A stretch of DNA of 64,000 nt from Macrostomum hystrix (GCA_950097015.1 CATNEN010000038.1:10678501-10742500), one strand, 5' to 3'; shown: positions 1 through 11,614, numbered from the stretch's first letter. Numbers and translations: made by a program. Notes: generated by a model not told the origin, from the sequence alone.

Positions 1-816
1 AGTCAATATATTTTAAGTAGCAAGCGGTCACGCACTCAAAACAAACTGGCCGCAAACAACAGTACTACTCATGTACAATGAGACACAAATACGAATATAT
101 CTTATTAAATAGATCATTTTGTGCAATTAAACAAAAATAAACGAGCCGATAAAGCAGCAGAAAAAAGGCCAAACAGACTGCGAAAAAATAAATTTACGAC
201 AATAAAAAACCGCAATTCAAATGGCTCTACTGATAGTAATAGATAAGAGTATTTATAAAAACGGCGATTTCTCAAATCTAATTCGTATCTAATGAAAAAA
301 CTACGAGCTTGCAAAGGCAAAGAGAACACTTGAATTAAGCATTAAAACCGGGATTGATAATTAACTTATTTTATATTCTGTTCTGAAAATATTTGTCAAA
401 ATGTCAACACAAAAACTGCTGAAGTTTTAATACACAACATTCTCGAATCAAATATTCAGGCGCAAAAACTAGCAGATAATATCATACTGTAGATGAACAT
501 CAAGCGAAGTGTACTTTAACAATTTGACAAGGTTAAATTATTAAACACAAAAGCAGACAGTTAAGAAAAAATACAATCATACTCATAGTAGTAAAGCGAT
601 AGCGATAAAAAATCAGTGAGGGTGGGCATTATAAACTACGAGAATCATCTGTAGTGGATGTTTAATTTAATTTCATGGTTTTTATTTCAACAAATAAACA
701 ATTATTGTGGAGCTGATTTTGCAAATAAAATAATGATAAATAAAAACTTAGTGGCACTTAAAAGTTATATAATAACTGCTACTTACATTCAAAATGTACT
801 CAGAAGTGTAAAATAC
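1..816. other. AT-rich non-coding stretch, nothing recognised
   Basis: No coding signal, RNA gene or repeat could be supported here on either strand. The short open frames are AT-rich and have no recognisable domain. The sequence lies beyond the 3' end of the minus-strand nuclear receptor gene. Confidence 0.6.
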
Positions 817-1376
817 AAGAGACTGAAGGGGGAGAGGAGGAAGGGGAGAAAGGGGAGAGGAGGAAGGGGAGAAAGGGGAAAGGAGGAAGGGGAGAAAGGG
901 GAGAGGAGGAAGGGGAGAAAGGGGAGAAAGCGGAGAGGAGGAAGCGGAGAAAGGGGAGAGGAGGAAGGGGAGAAAGGGGAGAGGGGGAAAGGGAGATAGG
1001 GGAGAGGAGGAAGGGGAGAAAGGGGAAAGGAGGAAGGGGAGAAAGGGGAGAGGAGGAAGGGGAGAAAGGGGAGAGGGGGAAAGGGAGATAGGGGAGAGGA
1101 GGAAGGGGAGAAAGGGAAAAGGAGGAAGGGGAGAAAGGGGAGAGGAGGAAGGGGAGGAAGCGGAGAAAGGGGAGAGGAGGAAGGGGAGAAAGGGGAGAGA
1201 AGGAAGGGGAGAAAGGGGAGAGGAGGAAGGGGAGAAAGGGGAAAGGAGGAAGGGGAGAAAGGGGAGAGGAGGAAGGGGAGAAAAAGGAAAGGAGGAAAGG
1301 AGAAAGGGGAGAGGAGGAAGGGGAGAAAAAGGAAAGGGGGAAGGGAGAAAGGGGAGAGGAGGAAGGGGAGAAAGTG
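817..1376. repeat. 23-bp polypurine minisatellite
   Basis: About 24 tandem copies of a unit near GAGGAGGAAGGGGAGAAAGG plus three bases, with variants (AAAGGAGG, GAGGGGGAAAGGGAGATA). The plus strand is almost pure A/G over about 550 bp, so this is a long polypurine/polypyrimidine tract. It creates overlapping Pro/Ser/Leu-rich open frames on the minus strand, which are judged artefacts. Confidence 0.95.
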
Positions 1377-1949
1377 AAGAAAATATAAGTGTATAAGTGA
1401 GAGGGCAGAACGTGAAGGGGGAGGAAGAAGAGTAAAGGAAGCAACGTGCGGAACAAACTACTAGCAGCGATGGCAGGTAAAAGCAATTGTTTTCTTGCAC
1501 AAGTTCATTGGGAAAGCGCTTGAGTAAAAAGTTTTCTTAGATTAATAAAATTTTATGTTAATACAGTTGGATAAACTTGAAATAAAAAATAAAGTATTGT
1601 TATCAATGGCGGAAACAATAATTAGCTAATTATATTGGGGTTTAAGCAGAAAAAATAGTCGGTCAGTTTGACTATAATTTGCAAAGAAGCAAAAATATAG
1701 CAGACCATACAGAAAATCACACAAAGACAATGGTCAAAGGCGATTAAATTTAAAACAAAAATAACAAAAATGATGGCACAGAAACATGAAAAAAGCTTAT
1801 GAAATATGATTTCAGATATGAAAAAACTGTTTTTTTCGGTAAGGAGTATAGTTTGAAATTCAGGTAATCAATTTAGACCAACGAAGCCTGTATTAAATCA
1901 GTGCTAAGCTTAAGTTTGCCTCAATGGTCAGTTGACTAATCCCACATGT
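1377..1949. other. AT-rich spacer
   Basis: Non-repetitive AT-rich DNA between two arrays. No exon, RNA or mobile element was recognised. Confidence 0.5.
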
Positions 1950-3882
1950 AGTGTCTAAGGTGTGTGGATTATCAAACCTGAAGTGTCTGAGGTGTGTGGA
2001 TTATCCAACCTGAAGTGTATGAGGTGTGTGGATTATCCAACCTGAAGTGTCTGAGGTGTGTGGATTATCCAACCTGAAGTGTCTGAGGTGTGTGGATTAT
2101 CCAACCTGAAGTGTCTGAGGTGTGTGGATTATCCATCCTGAAGTGTCTGAGGTGTGTGGATTATCCAACCTGAAGTGTCTGAGGTGTGTGGATTATCCAT
2201 CCTGAAGTGTCTGAGGTGTGTGGATTATCCATCCTGAAGTGTCTGAGGTGTGTGGATTATCCATCCTGAAGTGTCTGAGGTGTGTGGATTATCCAACCTG
2301 AAGTGTCTGAGGTGTGTGGATTATCCAACCTGAAGTGTCTGAGGTGTGTGGATTATCCAACCTGAAGTGTCTGAGGTGTGTGGATTATCCAACCTGAAGT
2401 GTCTGAGGTGTGTGGATTATCCATCCTGAAGTGTCTGAGGTGTGTGGATTATCCATCCTGAAGTGTCTGAGGTGTGTGGATTATCCAACCTGAAGTGTCT
2501 GAGGTGTGTGGATTATCCAACCTGAAGTGTCTGAGGTGTGTGGATTATCCAACCTGAAGTGTCTGAGGTGTGTGGATTATCCATCCTGAAGTGTCTGAGG
2601 TGTGTGGATTATCCAACCTGAAGTGTCTGAGGTGTGTGGATTATCCATCCTGAAGTGTCTGAGGTGTGTGGATTATCCAACCTGAAGTGTCTGAGGTGTG
2701 TGGATTATCCATCCTGAAGTGTCTGAGGTGTGTGGATTATCCAACCTGAAGTGTCTGAGGTGTGTGGATTATCCATCCTGAAGTGTCTGAGGTGTGTGGA
2801 TTATCCATCCTGAAGTGTCTGAGGTGTGTGGATTATCCATCCTGAAGTGTCTGAGGTGTGTGGATTATCCAACCTGAAGTGTCTGAGGTGTGTGGATTAT
2901 CCATCCTGAAGTGCCTGAGGTGTGGATTTTCCATCCTGAAGTGTCTGAGGTGTGTGGATTATCCATCCTGAAGTGTCTGAGGTGTGTGGATTATCCATCC
3001 TGAAGTGTCTGAGGTGTGTGGATTATCCAACCTGAAGTGTCTGAGGTGTGTGGATTATCCATCCTGAAGTGTCTGAGGTGTGTGGATTATCCATCCTGAA
3101 GTGCCTGAGGTGTGGATTTTCCATCCTGAAGTGTCTGAGGTGTGTGGATTATCCATCCTGAAGTGTCTGAGGTGTGTGGATTATCCATCCTGAAGTGCCT
3201 GAGGTGTGGATTATCCATCCTGAAGTGTCTGAGGTGTGTGGATTTTCCATCCTGAAGTGTCTGAGGTGTGGATTTTCCATCCTGAAGTGTCTGAGGTGTG
3301 GATTATCCAACCTGAAGTGTCTGAGGTGTGTGGATTATCCATCCTGAAGTGTCTGAGGTGTGTGGATTATCCATCCTGAAGTGTCTGAGGTGTGTGGATT
3401 TTCCATCCTGAAGTGTCTGAGGTGTGTGGATTATCCATCCTGAAGTGTCTGAGGTGTGTGGATTATCCATCCTGAAGTGTCTGAGGTGTGTGGATTATCC
3501 ATCCTGAAGTGTCTGAGGTGTGTGGATTATCCATCCTGAAGTGTCTGAGGTGTGTGGATTTTCCATCCTGAAGTGTCTGAGGTGTGTGGATTATCCATCC
3601 TGAAGTGTCTGAGGTGTGTGGATTATCCATCCTGAAGTGTCTGAGGTGTGTGGATTTTCCATCCTGAAGTGTCTGAGGTGTGTGGATTATCCATCCTGAA
3701 GTGTCTGAGGTGTGTGGATTATCCATCCTGAAGTGCCTGAGGTGTGTGGATTATCCATCCTGAAGTGTCTGAGGTGTGTGGATTATCCATCCTGAAGTGC
3801 CTGAGGTGTGGATTTTCCATCCTGAAGTGTCTGAGGTGTGGATTATCCAACCTGAAGTGTCTGAGGTGTGTCTGCAGCCTGA
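1950..3882. repeat. 32-bp minisatellite downstream of the nuclear receptor
   Basis: About 60 copies of a 32-bp unit containing CTGAAGTGTCTGAGGTGTGT followed by GGATTATCCAAC or GGATTATCCATC. Two main variants (CCAAC and CCATC) are interspersed. Some units lack a GT dinucleotide (30 bp), and a TTTTCC variant accumulates toward the right end. The array stops about 100 bp beyond the stop codon of the minus-strand receptor gene. Confidence 0.97.
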
Positions 3883-3915
3883 GGGATCTGTGAAATACGG
3901 ACACAAACGGTGATC

Positions 3916-3921
3916 TTTAAT
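3916..3921 (-). promoter_or_regulatory. Candidate poly(A) signal of the nuclear receptor gene
   Basis: ATTAAA on the minus strand (TTTAAT on plus), about 63 bases downstream of the receptor stop codon. It is the closest polyadenylation-like hexamer before the 32-bp array. Positional inference only. Confidence 0.35.
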
Positions 3922-3983
3922 GCAGCATGATACTTTAGAAATGGAGCAGCAGCCTAAAATAGTTGCAAATAAAGTGGGGGAGG

Positions 3984-4619
3984 TCAGAGGTTCCAATGCG
4001 GAGTGGCCGGTTCGCATTTCAAATTCGGAGGGACATCGCCAGACCCGGAGGTTTCCACATCTGACCGATGGACCTCCGCTTGGCTTTGCTGCTGCCGCTG
4101 CTGCTGCTGCCGTTGCTGATGCAGTTCAAACACCTCAATCAGCAGGGGATTCAGTTCCTCGTATCTGAATCCGACAATGTGGCAGAGCTGGCTGAACTCA
4201 GATGCCAGTATCTCTAGTTCGGACAGTCGGTTCATCAGGTCGAAGTAGACGCCCCTGGCTAGGTGCTGGGGGAAGCTGTGCTGCACGTAGCGCCACAGCA
4301 GCAGGATGTAGCCCTGCTGCACCCGGTCCACGCGGTGCATGTTGGCCAAGTTGGGCCTGGCCGGATTATAGAACTCAATCAGCTGCAGCAGCGTCAGGGC
4401 CAGCTGATCGCCGCGACTAACGTGGTGATAGTCGGTCATGAAGCGCTTGTAACGGCTTAGCAACTGCTCACCGTTGGGATAGACACTCAGAGACTGTGCC
4501 AGGCAGGCCAGGGACAGGGTGTGGTGACCGCCGAGCCTGTTGGACTCGAAGCTGAACGTGTTGTCAGCCGGATTGTAGATTGACACGCCGCGCATCAGAA
4601 TGAAGTGAAACACGCCGCC
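3984..4619 (-). CDS. Receptor last exon: ligand-binding domain helices 5-12 and tail
   Basis: Starts in phase 0 after acceptor CTTGGCCAG (AG at 4621-4620) with [17 protein letters not shown], continuing the helix 3-5 signature of the preceding exon. It carries the helical core ([47 protein letters not shown]) and the AF-2 coactivator helix [12 protein letters not shown]-rich low-complexity tail of about 45 residues follows AF-2 and ends with the stop at 3986-3984. Receptors of this family often end soon after AF-2, so the tail is an extension. Confidence 0.9.
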   Translation of the reverse strand, partial: GGVFHFILMRGVSIYNPADNTFSFESNRLGGHHTLSLACLAQSLSVYPNGEQLLSRYKRFMTDYHHVSRGDQLALTLLQLIEFYNPARPNLANMHRVDRVQQGYILLLWRYVQHSFPQHLARGVYFDLMNRLSELEILASEFSQLCHIVGFRYEELNPLLIEVFELHQQRQQQQRQQQSQAEVHRSDVETSGSGDVPPNLKCEPATPHWNL

Positions 4620-7600
4620 CTGGCCAAGGCAAGGATTTCGGATTACCAGTGGATTATTTAACTGGATTAGTGGACTATTAACCGAGTTACCGATAGATTT
4701 TCTGACGGGGTAATATGTGGAATTAGAAGTGGATTATTGGTGGATTATCGGACTGGATTTTAAAGTGGTTTTTAAAAAGGGTTATTAGCGGATTATGTAA
4801 CTGGATTATACAGTGGCTATAAAAACAGTGGATTATCGGACTGGATTTACATTGGCTTTTAGTTTCAGTGGATTATCGGACTGGATTTACATTGGCTTTT
4901 AATCTCAGTGGATTATCGGACTGGATTTACATTGGCTTTTAATTTCAGTGGATTATCGGACTGGATTTACATTGGCTTTTAATTTCAGTGGATTATCGGA
5001 CTGGATTTACAAAAAATCATAATCGCTCTCACCTTGATGAGGTTGACCATGTCGGGCTGGTCAATCAGGCTGTACTCCGGCAGTCGCTTGATGAACAGCA
5101 CAAACCGCTGCACAAACGACAGCGTGATTGCGAAGGGCGCCTCCAGCGTCACCGGCGCATTGGCTGTGGACTGGATTTCAGTGGAATCCTGCGAATCCAC
5201 ATTGTTCATGACTTCGTCTAGGGCGCAGCGGATGACGCCGATGATGGCGGCGCTGGCTGGCGACAATGGCCTGCCGCCGGTCCAGCGCGGTACTTCGGGC
5301 TCCGGCTCGTTCTCGCACATGAAGGCCAGCACGCTGGGCCGCTCGACGGTGTCTAAGGATGATGGCGGCGGCGGCGGCGGATGCGGTGGCAGCGGCGAAA
5401 TCGGGCTGATGCTGGGGAAAAACGATTGACGAGAATGCGGCTCCAACTGAGGCGTCGATGGATTCGGCGGCGGAGGCGGGGGAGGCGGCGGCGGCGGCGC
5501 TTGCTGAGCATGGAAGTTCCTGCTGACGCCCCCGACGCCACTACCATTAGCGAAGCAGTTGAGGCTGCTCTCCAGCTTCAATATTGGCAGCTGCATTGAC
5601 ATCTGCTGCTGCTGAATGGGGGGCGTCAGGCTCTGCGCCGGACTGGGACACGGCGGCGCTTGGGTGGGCGTCACCCCGACGCGCGTTTCCCGATTGCAGC
5701 GGGTCTTCTCGCGACGCTGCTGCAGCTCGGATTCGTCTTTCGAGCGAGTGAGGGGTGTCAGGGGTTGATGTGTTGATGACAAGGGATGTCAAATTGTCAA
5801 GTATCGAGTTATTGGGTTGTCAGGTGTAAGGCTGTCAGGTGTCGGGTTGTCAGGTGTCGGGTTGTCAGGTGTAGGGCTGTCAGGTGTCGGGTTGTCAGGT
5901 GTAGGGCTGTCAGGTGTCGGGTTGTCAGGTGTAGGGTTGTCAGGTGTCGGGTTGTCAGGTTGTCAGGTGTAGGGTTGTCATGTGTCGGGTTGTCATGTGT
6001 AGGGTGGTCAGGCATCGGGTTTTCAGGTGTAGGGTTGTCAGGTGTCGGGTTGTCAGATAGGGCTGGACTCACTGAGTATCCAGTCCTTCTTCATGCCGAT
6101 TCGGAAGCACTTTTTCAGCCGGCAGGCGGAGCAAAACTTCCTGGTGTTGATGGTCACGTCGCAGGCGCCGGAGAAGTTGCACTTCTGCTCCTAAACGAGC
6201 GAATCATGAACCAGGAAAAGATGGTTGCATCTAGAGCTTCAATTGTATTTAACTTAGACGCCTAAATATGTACGTATATAGACTGCTGACATAATTGATT
6301 ATGTAATCCGAATCTATCTAATTTTCAATTGGAAACAATCTAGGGATTTGAGATCCTTTGAAAGCATATCTAGGGATTTGAGATCCTTTGGAAACAAATC
6401 TAGGGATTCGAGATCCTTTGAAAGCATATCTAGGGATTTGAGATCCTTTGGGAACAAATTTAGGGATTCGAGATCCTTTGAAAGCAAATCAAGGGATTTG
6501 AGATCCTTTGGGGACAAATCTAGGGACTTGAGATCCTTTGGGAAAAATTCTAGGGATTTGAGATCCTTTAGAAACAAATCAAGGAATTTGAGATCCTTTG
6601 GGAACAAATTTAGGGATTCGAGATCCTTTGGGAACAAATTTAGGGATTCGAGATCCTTTGAAAGCAAATCAAGGGATTTGAGATCCTTTGGGAACAAATA
6701 TAGGGATTTGAGATCCTTTGGGAACAAATTTAGGGATTCGAGATCCTTTGAAAGCAAATCAAGGGATTTGAGATCCTTTGGGGACAAATCTAGGGATTTG
6801 AGATCCTTTGGGGAAAAATCTAGGGATTTGAGATCCTTTGAAAGCAAATCAAGGGATTTCATATCATTTGGGAACTAATCAAGAGATTTGAGATTCGAAA
6901 GAAACAAGTGAAAGTGCAGTTTTGTAGATAAATTTAGCTTTCTAGGTAGCAAGTAATTAGAGACAGCAGAATTGATGTAAACAGAATGGCTAAAGACACG
7001 ACACTAGGCAGATGTTTTTCTTAATAATACACTTGTATATTTAAAAGTCCTTTTCTACACTTCATTAAAACCTGATGCCTGGTATTAGCAAGTCGCAGTT
7101 TTGTTTAGAAAATCAGCTTGCTTTTGAATACAGTAGCACTAATATAGTAACCAAAGCAAGCCAAGCTGAGCAAGATGTGAGCAAGGCGTCTCCTAACACT
7201 GCCCGCGGGCAGGTAGGCAGAGAGGCAGACGACTTCAGGCTACATTTTTACCTTGTTATTTCCTTATCCTAGAATCCTTTCTCATTCCCAATGTCCGCCA
7301 AGGTGTGCACAGACACGGACACAGAGGGTAATACATCAAACTAACGGCTAGTGGGGCGATCCAGCTCTCTCTGTTTCGCATTAATAAAATGTAAACTAGT
7401 ATAATAGAAAGTCTGATAGGACTGTACGCGTTTTCGGCTTCCTAAATGTACGAAAAACTTTAAATAGAATCCCTAGAATGATGGGTCACAACTGCGACAC
7501 TGCCCGCTTAACAGTCTGAACACTCTTTGAGAACAAATCAAGGATTTGGGGCGGAAAATGAGGATTTGGGGTGGACAAACTGTGAATTTGGGGCGGAAAA

Positions 7601-8828
7601 TGAGGATTTGGGGTGGACAAACTGTGAATTTGGGGCGGAAAATGAGGATTTGGGGTGGACAAACTGTGAATTTGGGGCGGAAAATGAGGATTTGGGGTGG
7701 ACAAACTGTGAATTTGGGGCGGAAAATGAGGATTTGGGGTGGACAAACTGTGAATTTGGGGCGGAAAATGAGGATTTGGGGTGGACAAACTGTGAATTTG
7801 GGGCGGAAAATGAGGATTTGGGGTGGACAAACTGTGAATTTGGGGCGGAAAATGAGGATTTGGGGTGGACAAACTGTGAATTTGAGGCGGAGAATGAAGA
7901 TTTGGGGCGGACAAACTGGGGATTTGAGGCGGAGAATGAGGATTTGGGGTGGACAAACTGGGGATCTGGGGTGGAAAAACTGAGAATTTGGGGTGGACAA
8001 ACTGAGGATTTGGGGTGAAAAAACTGGGGATTTGGGGTGGAAAAACTGGGGATTAAGGGTGGACAATATAAAGGATAAAGAGTGGACAATCTTAAGGATA
8101 AAGAGTGGACAATCTTAAGGATTAAGGGCGGACAGTTTGAAGGATTAAAGGTGGACAATCTTAAGGTTTAAGAGTGGACAATTTAAAGGATTAAGGGCGT
8201 AAAATTTGAAGGATTGAGGGTGTACAACCTAAAGGATTAAGGACAACCTGAAGCATTTCCCAAAGGTCAATCAAACCTTCTTCTTGAGCGCATTCCGCCT
8301 GAAGAAGGCCTTGCAGGATTCGCAGGTGACCGCGTCGAAATTGTAACCCAGGGCTCGATCTCCGCAAACGTGGCAGAGGAACGGCTCCTCGGCCTCGGGC
8401 ATTTGAACCTTGTAGCGGCGCTTCCGATGCGGCAGCAGGCCGGCATTGGCCGCACCCGCTGACGACGACGACGACGACGAGGAAGGAGCTCCGCCGGCGC
8501 TGCCTCCGCTGGCGGGCGCAGACGCTGATCCGGCCGAGTCTAATTGGTTATCTGAAGACGTTGAAGCTAAAGACTGATTAGCTATTGAGCCGGTTGGCGA
8601 ATTGTAGGAGGAGCTGGCGAAGCAGGCGTCCTCATCTACCATGTCAGAGGAGCTGGCCCGCATCTGTTGATGGTGGTGGTGGTGCTGTTGCTGATGCTGG
8701 GTCTGCAGCCGCAACTGCATCTGCTGATGTTGCTCTCGGTGCAGCCCTTGAAACTGCGCGTCGCTTAGCTGGTGAAGCTGCCGATGCTGCTGCTGGATGA
8801 TGTCGGGACTCAGATAGGCGCCAGGAGG
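3984..8828 (-). CDS. Nuclear receptor, NR1J (HR96/DAF-12-like), core of gene
   Basis: Ligand-regulated nuclear transcription factor. Four exons join in phase: 8828-8277, 6190-6073, 5736-5033, 4619-3984. Counting from the short first exon at 11635 (MNSYHHQ) the protein is 676 residues. A Q/H-rich N-terminus is followed by the DNA-binding domain from residue 159 (finger 1 [19 protein letters not shown]-box ESCKA; finger 2 with C-x5-C-x9-C-x2-C), a proline-rich hinge, and a ligand-binding domain from about 389 with the helix 3-5 signature ([12 protein letters not shown], then DMVNLIK) and AF-2 PLLIEVFEL near 622-631. The tail is Gln-rich. ESCKA and the finger 1 sequence are typical of the NR1J/NR1I group (HR96, DAF-12, VDR), which senses sterols and xenobiotics and commonly acts in the nucleus. 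The specific ligand cannot be read from sequence. All zinc-binding cysteines are present and no frame is broken. Confidence 0.88.
4636..5012. repeat. 40-bp tandem repeat in a receptor intron
   Basis: About five good copies of a 40-bp unit containing GTGGATTATCGGACTGGATT and an ATTGGCTTTTAATTTCA half, with decayed copies to the left. It makes up most of the 413-bp intron 5032-4620, whose donor is AAG/GTGAGAG and acceptor TTGGCCAG. Confidence 0.9.
5033..5736 (-). CDS. Receptor exon: hinge and start of ligand-binding domain
   Basis: Acceptor CGCTCGAAAG (AG at 5738-5737); donor CTCATCAAG/GTGAGAG at 5033/5032. It enters in phase 1, so the shared codon reads Asn and gives [13 protein letters not shown], the charged C-terminal extension expected just after the DNA-binding domain in HR96-type receptors. 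The hinge is Pro- and Gln-rich, including a run of 11 prolines. The domain resumes at [18 protein letters not shown] and ends in helix 3-4, [18 protein letters not shown]. Its high GC content opens other frames on both strands, which are shadows. Confidence 0.88.
5810..6062. repeat. 15-bp minisatellite in a receptor intron
   Basis: About 17 copies of GGGTTGTCAGGTGTC and variants (GGGCTGTCAGGTGTA, GGTTGTCATGTGTC) fill most of the 336-bp intron 6072-5737. Being a multiple of 3, it yields open frames such as repeated VVRCR on plus, which are not genes. Confidence 0.93.
6073..6190 (-). CDS. Receptor exon: second zinc finger
   Basis: A 118-bp exon with acceptor GCTCGTTTAG and donor ATACTCA/GTGAGT. 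It enters in phase 0 after NALKKK and encodes [20 protein letters not shown] then [19 protein letters not shown], the complete second C4 finger and the GMK motif that ends the core DNA-binding domain. All four cysteines are present. It is too short to stand out by frame length alone. Confidence 0.92.
6335..6895. repeat. 30-bp minisatellite in a receptor intron
   Basis: About 18 copies of a 30-bp unit with core GGGATTTGAGATCCTTTGG and a variable AACAAATCTA part (AAGCAAATCAA, GGACAAATCTA). Copies stay in exact register for about 540 bp with substitutions but no length changes. Open frames on both strands (repeats of [10 protein letters not shown] or [10 protein letters not shown]) come from the period being divisible by 3. 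Confidence 0.95.
7538..8055. repeat. 42-bp (2 x 21) minisatellite in a receptor intron
   Basis: About 10 copies of a 42-bp unit made of two related 21-bp halves, GGCGGAAAATGAGGATTTGG and GGTGGACAAACTGTGAATTT. Nearly perfect copies at the left decay to the right. From 8056 to 8250 there follow degenerate units of about 22 bp with core AAGGATTAAGGGTGGACAAT. The plus- and minus-strand open frames are repeat artefacts. Confidence 0.95.
8277..8828 (-). CDS. Receptor exon: Q/H-rich N-terminal region and first zinc finger
   Basis: Acceptor ACCCACCGCAG (AG at 8830-8829); donor AAGAAGAAG/GTTTGA at 8277/8276. Both boundaries are phase 0 (184 codons). It starts [18 protein letters not shown], continues through Gln/His and Ser runs, and ends in finger 1 with P-box ESCKA and [10 protein letters not shown]. 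Because it begins in phase 0, any upstream exon ending in phase 0 can be joined. Three such candidates are listed separately. Confidence 0.9.
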
Positions 8829-9755
8829 CTGCGGTGGGTTAAATTCAGGGAGGAGGGGCTGTGCTACTCAGATTCATTGAGGATTCAGTGGGCCAGGGGT
8901 GGGGATAGTTTAACAGCAGAAAGAACACAAGGGGTTTCAAATACCCACTTCCTACTTCAAGAATGTTCCCAAAACAGAATTAGAATAATTAAATTTTGGA
9001 GGAAATCGTAACAAAAAAAGAATAATTTTTAACTACTTTTTTTACAATTTTCTGTCTAGATCTTTTCGTGATTTGCGTTAGTTTTTGTAAATGTCGGCAG
9101 ATTTTTTAAGTGGATTAAAAAACTGGATTGACTGACTTACAACTTGGGAGTTCTAAACGTCGCTTTTCTCTCTCTCTCTGTCTGAGCAGTCACCAGTAGC
9201 AGGCAGACAAACAGGCAGACAAATCTAAAGCATGCGGCAATTAATTTAATGATGCCAGCAATGAGAGTGAGACCAAAGGTGCAGAAAGATTTTAGGCCAA
9301 TTTTTTTTAAAGAGACTGACAGAAAGAGCTGGAGTAAGTCCCGGTTCTAAAAGGGAAAATGCCGCTTTTTACTAATAAAACCTGCATTGAATCCATTCAA
9401 AAAATACCGGCTTTGAGTTTCTTTGAAAGCACGCCGACGGATAGACTGAAAACTTTTTTTATTAGCAGACATTGTCTCCAACCTGCCAGTAATTAACAAA
9501 TTACCGGTAGCAATCTCTCATTTAAGACTCTTTTTTCATCTAGAAAATGCAGGTTTTTCGTTTAAAAAAAATTTATTGAGACAAAAATTTCCAAATGAAG
9601 CAAAAAATGAACGAAGGCTTGGTTGTAAAACATTCACTTCTCACAGTTGCGAACGCACTTACTAAACCCTTAGGGTGCAACAGCGGACACAATCTTGAGA
9701 TTTTTTGGGCTGTTGGCTTTCTGATCATACATTCGGAGTACATATACGGACGTTG
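8829..9755. other. Intronic AT-rich sequence upstream of the DNA-binding exon
   Basis: No exon or mobile element was recognised. It includes a short CT-rich run near 9165-9185 and a GTGGATTAAAAAACTGGATT stretch at 9111-9130 that resembles the core of the 40-bp repeat in another intron. Confidence 0.5.
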
Positions 9756-9759
9756 AGGG

Positions 9760-11068
9760 AATGTGCAGTTAAGGGAATATGCATTAGGGAATATGTAGTA
9801 CAGGAATGTGCAGTTGAGGAAATATGTAGTCTAGGAATATGCAGTTTAGGGAATATGCAGTTTAGGGAATATGTAGTACAGGAATGTGCAGTTGAGGGAA
9901 TGTGCAGTTTGGGGAATGTGCAGTTTGGGGAATATGCAGTTTAGGGAATGTGCAGTTTAGGGAATATGCAGTTTAGGGAATGTGCAGTTTATGGTATGTA
10001 CAGTTTAGGGAATGTGCAGTTTTGGTAATCGTCAGTTTAGGAATTGTGCAGTTTAGGGTATGTGCAGTTTAGGGAATGTGCAGTTTAGGGAATATGCAGT
10101 TTAGGGAATGTGCAGTTTAGGGAATATGCAGTTTAGGGAATGTGCAGTTAAGGGAATGTGCAGTTTAGGGAATATGCAGTTTGGGGAATATGCAGTTAAG
10201 GGAATGTGCAGTTAAGGGAATGTGCAGTTAAGGGAATATGCAGTTTGGGGAATGTGCAGTTTAGGGAATATGCAGTTTGGGGAATATGCAGTTAAGGGAA
10301 TGTGCAGTTAAGGGAATGTGCAGTTAAGGGAATATGCAGTTTGGGGAATGTGCAGTTTAGGGAATATGCAGTTTGGGGAATATGCAGTTTGGGGAATGTG
10401 CAGTTTAGGGAATATGCAGTTTGGGGAATATGTAGTCTAGGAATGTGCAGTTTAGGGAATATGCAGTTTGGGGAATGTGCAGTTTAGGGAATATGCAGTT
10501 TGGGGAATGTGCAGTTTAGGGAATATGCAGTTTGGGGAATATGCAGTTTGGGGAATATGCAGTTTGGGGAATATGCAGTTTAGGGAATATGCAGTTTGGG
10601 GAATGTGCAGTTTAGGGAATATGCAGTTTGGGGAATATGCAGTTTGGGGAATGTGCAGTTTAGGGAATATGCAGTTTGGGGAATATGTAGTCTAGGAATG
10701 TGCAGTTTAGGGAATATGCAGTTTGGGGAATGTGCAGTTTAGGGAATATGCAGTTTGGGGAATGTGCAGTTTAGGGAATATGCAGTTTGGGGAATGTGCA
10801 GTTTAGGGAATATGCAGTTTGGGGAATGTGCAGTTTAGGGAATATGCAGTTTGGGGAATATGCAGTTAAGGGAATGTGCAGTTAAGGGAATGTGCAGTTA
10901 AGGGAATGTGCAGTTAAGGGAATGTGCAGTTAAGGGAATGTGCAGTTTAGGGAATATGCAGTTTGGGGAATGTGCAGTTTAGGGAATATGCAGTTTGGGG
11001 AATATGCAGTTTAGGGAATATGCAGTTTAGTGAATATGCAGTTTGGGGAATATGCAGTTTGGGGAATG
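9760..11068. repeat. 16-bp minisatellite, TTAGGGAATGTG family
   Basis: About 80 copies of GCAGTTTAGGGAATGT, alternating with GCAGTTTGGGGAATAT and GCAGTTAAGGGAATGT variants. The core TTAGGGAATGTG recurs in inverted orientation in the array at 15.98-16.93 kb. It lies in the long 5' intron region of the receptor. Confidence 0.96.
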
Positions 11069-11614
11069 TATGTCTTATAATTTAAAATAAAAGTCCTGAA
11101 TTTAAGGAAAAATTCTTCTTATCAAAAAGTTTGTAACCAAAATTGCAAAACTTATCTGCGACTGAATTGCAAATTCGGCATCAAAATGGAAAACTAGAAG
11201 TGCGAGTACAATTCAAAACAGAATGCAGTTGCCAATTACAAAGAAACTATGCTTAACAAAATGTATGCTAATTAATCTAGCATAAGGTAAAAAAATGCTG
11301 ATTAGATAGCAACTATAGCAGGCATAAGTTAAACTGCTGACAACTGTTAATTAATATAAAGACTTCACTTATATCGGGCTTAGATGTACAATATCAAATG
11401 CTAAATTACTTTATTTTAGCAGAAATATAATCAACTTTGCCAACTTAACAATCTAACTACTTGTATTAAGACAAAATCTATGAATGAACAAGTGCTGGTT
11501 TTAAGAAAAAATGTGCTTAATTACAGATTTAACTCACACTAAGCAATCGCACTGATGATGTACTAAATGAAGAACGCATTTTGCTTTCATTTCAGTTAAA
11601 ATGGCCCTTCTTAC

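Larger units (their letters stand above)
6191..8276 (-). other. Receptor intron between the two zinc-finger exons
   Basis: A 2.1-kb intron bounded by donor AAGAAG/GTTTGA and acceptor GTTTAG/GAG. The break falls between the zinc fingers. It contains a 30-bp and a 42-bp array, each entered separately. The remaining sequence (6905-7535) is AT-rich with no recognised element. Confidence 0.85.

Noticed and set aside
748-1500. Pro/Ser/Leu-rich minus frames and Arg/Gly/Glu-rich plus frame
   Set aside because: Both come from the 23-bp polypurine repeat and have no supporting signals.
1950-3882. CRISPR array
   Set aside because: Repeats are directly adjacent with no unique spacers, units vary by point mutation, and the context is eukaryotic. 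The same holds for the other arrays.
4202-5599. Plus-strand frames over the receptor exons
   Set aside because: Shadows of GC-rich minus-strand exons. Receptor domains and splice sites are on minus.
6314-6878. Leucine- or Arg/Ser-rich repeat proteins on both strands
   Set aside because: 30-bp repeat divisible by 3, located in the intron between the two zinc-finger exons.
7473-8158. FCPPQ/NPHSPPQ-type repeat proteins
   Set aside because: 42-bp intronic repeat. All frames are open, so this is not coding evidence.
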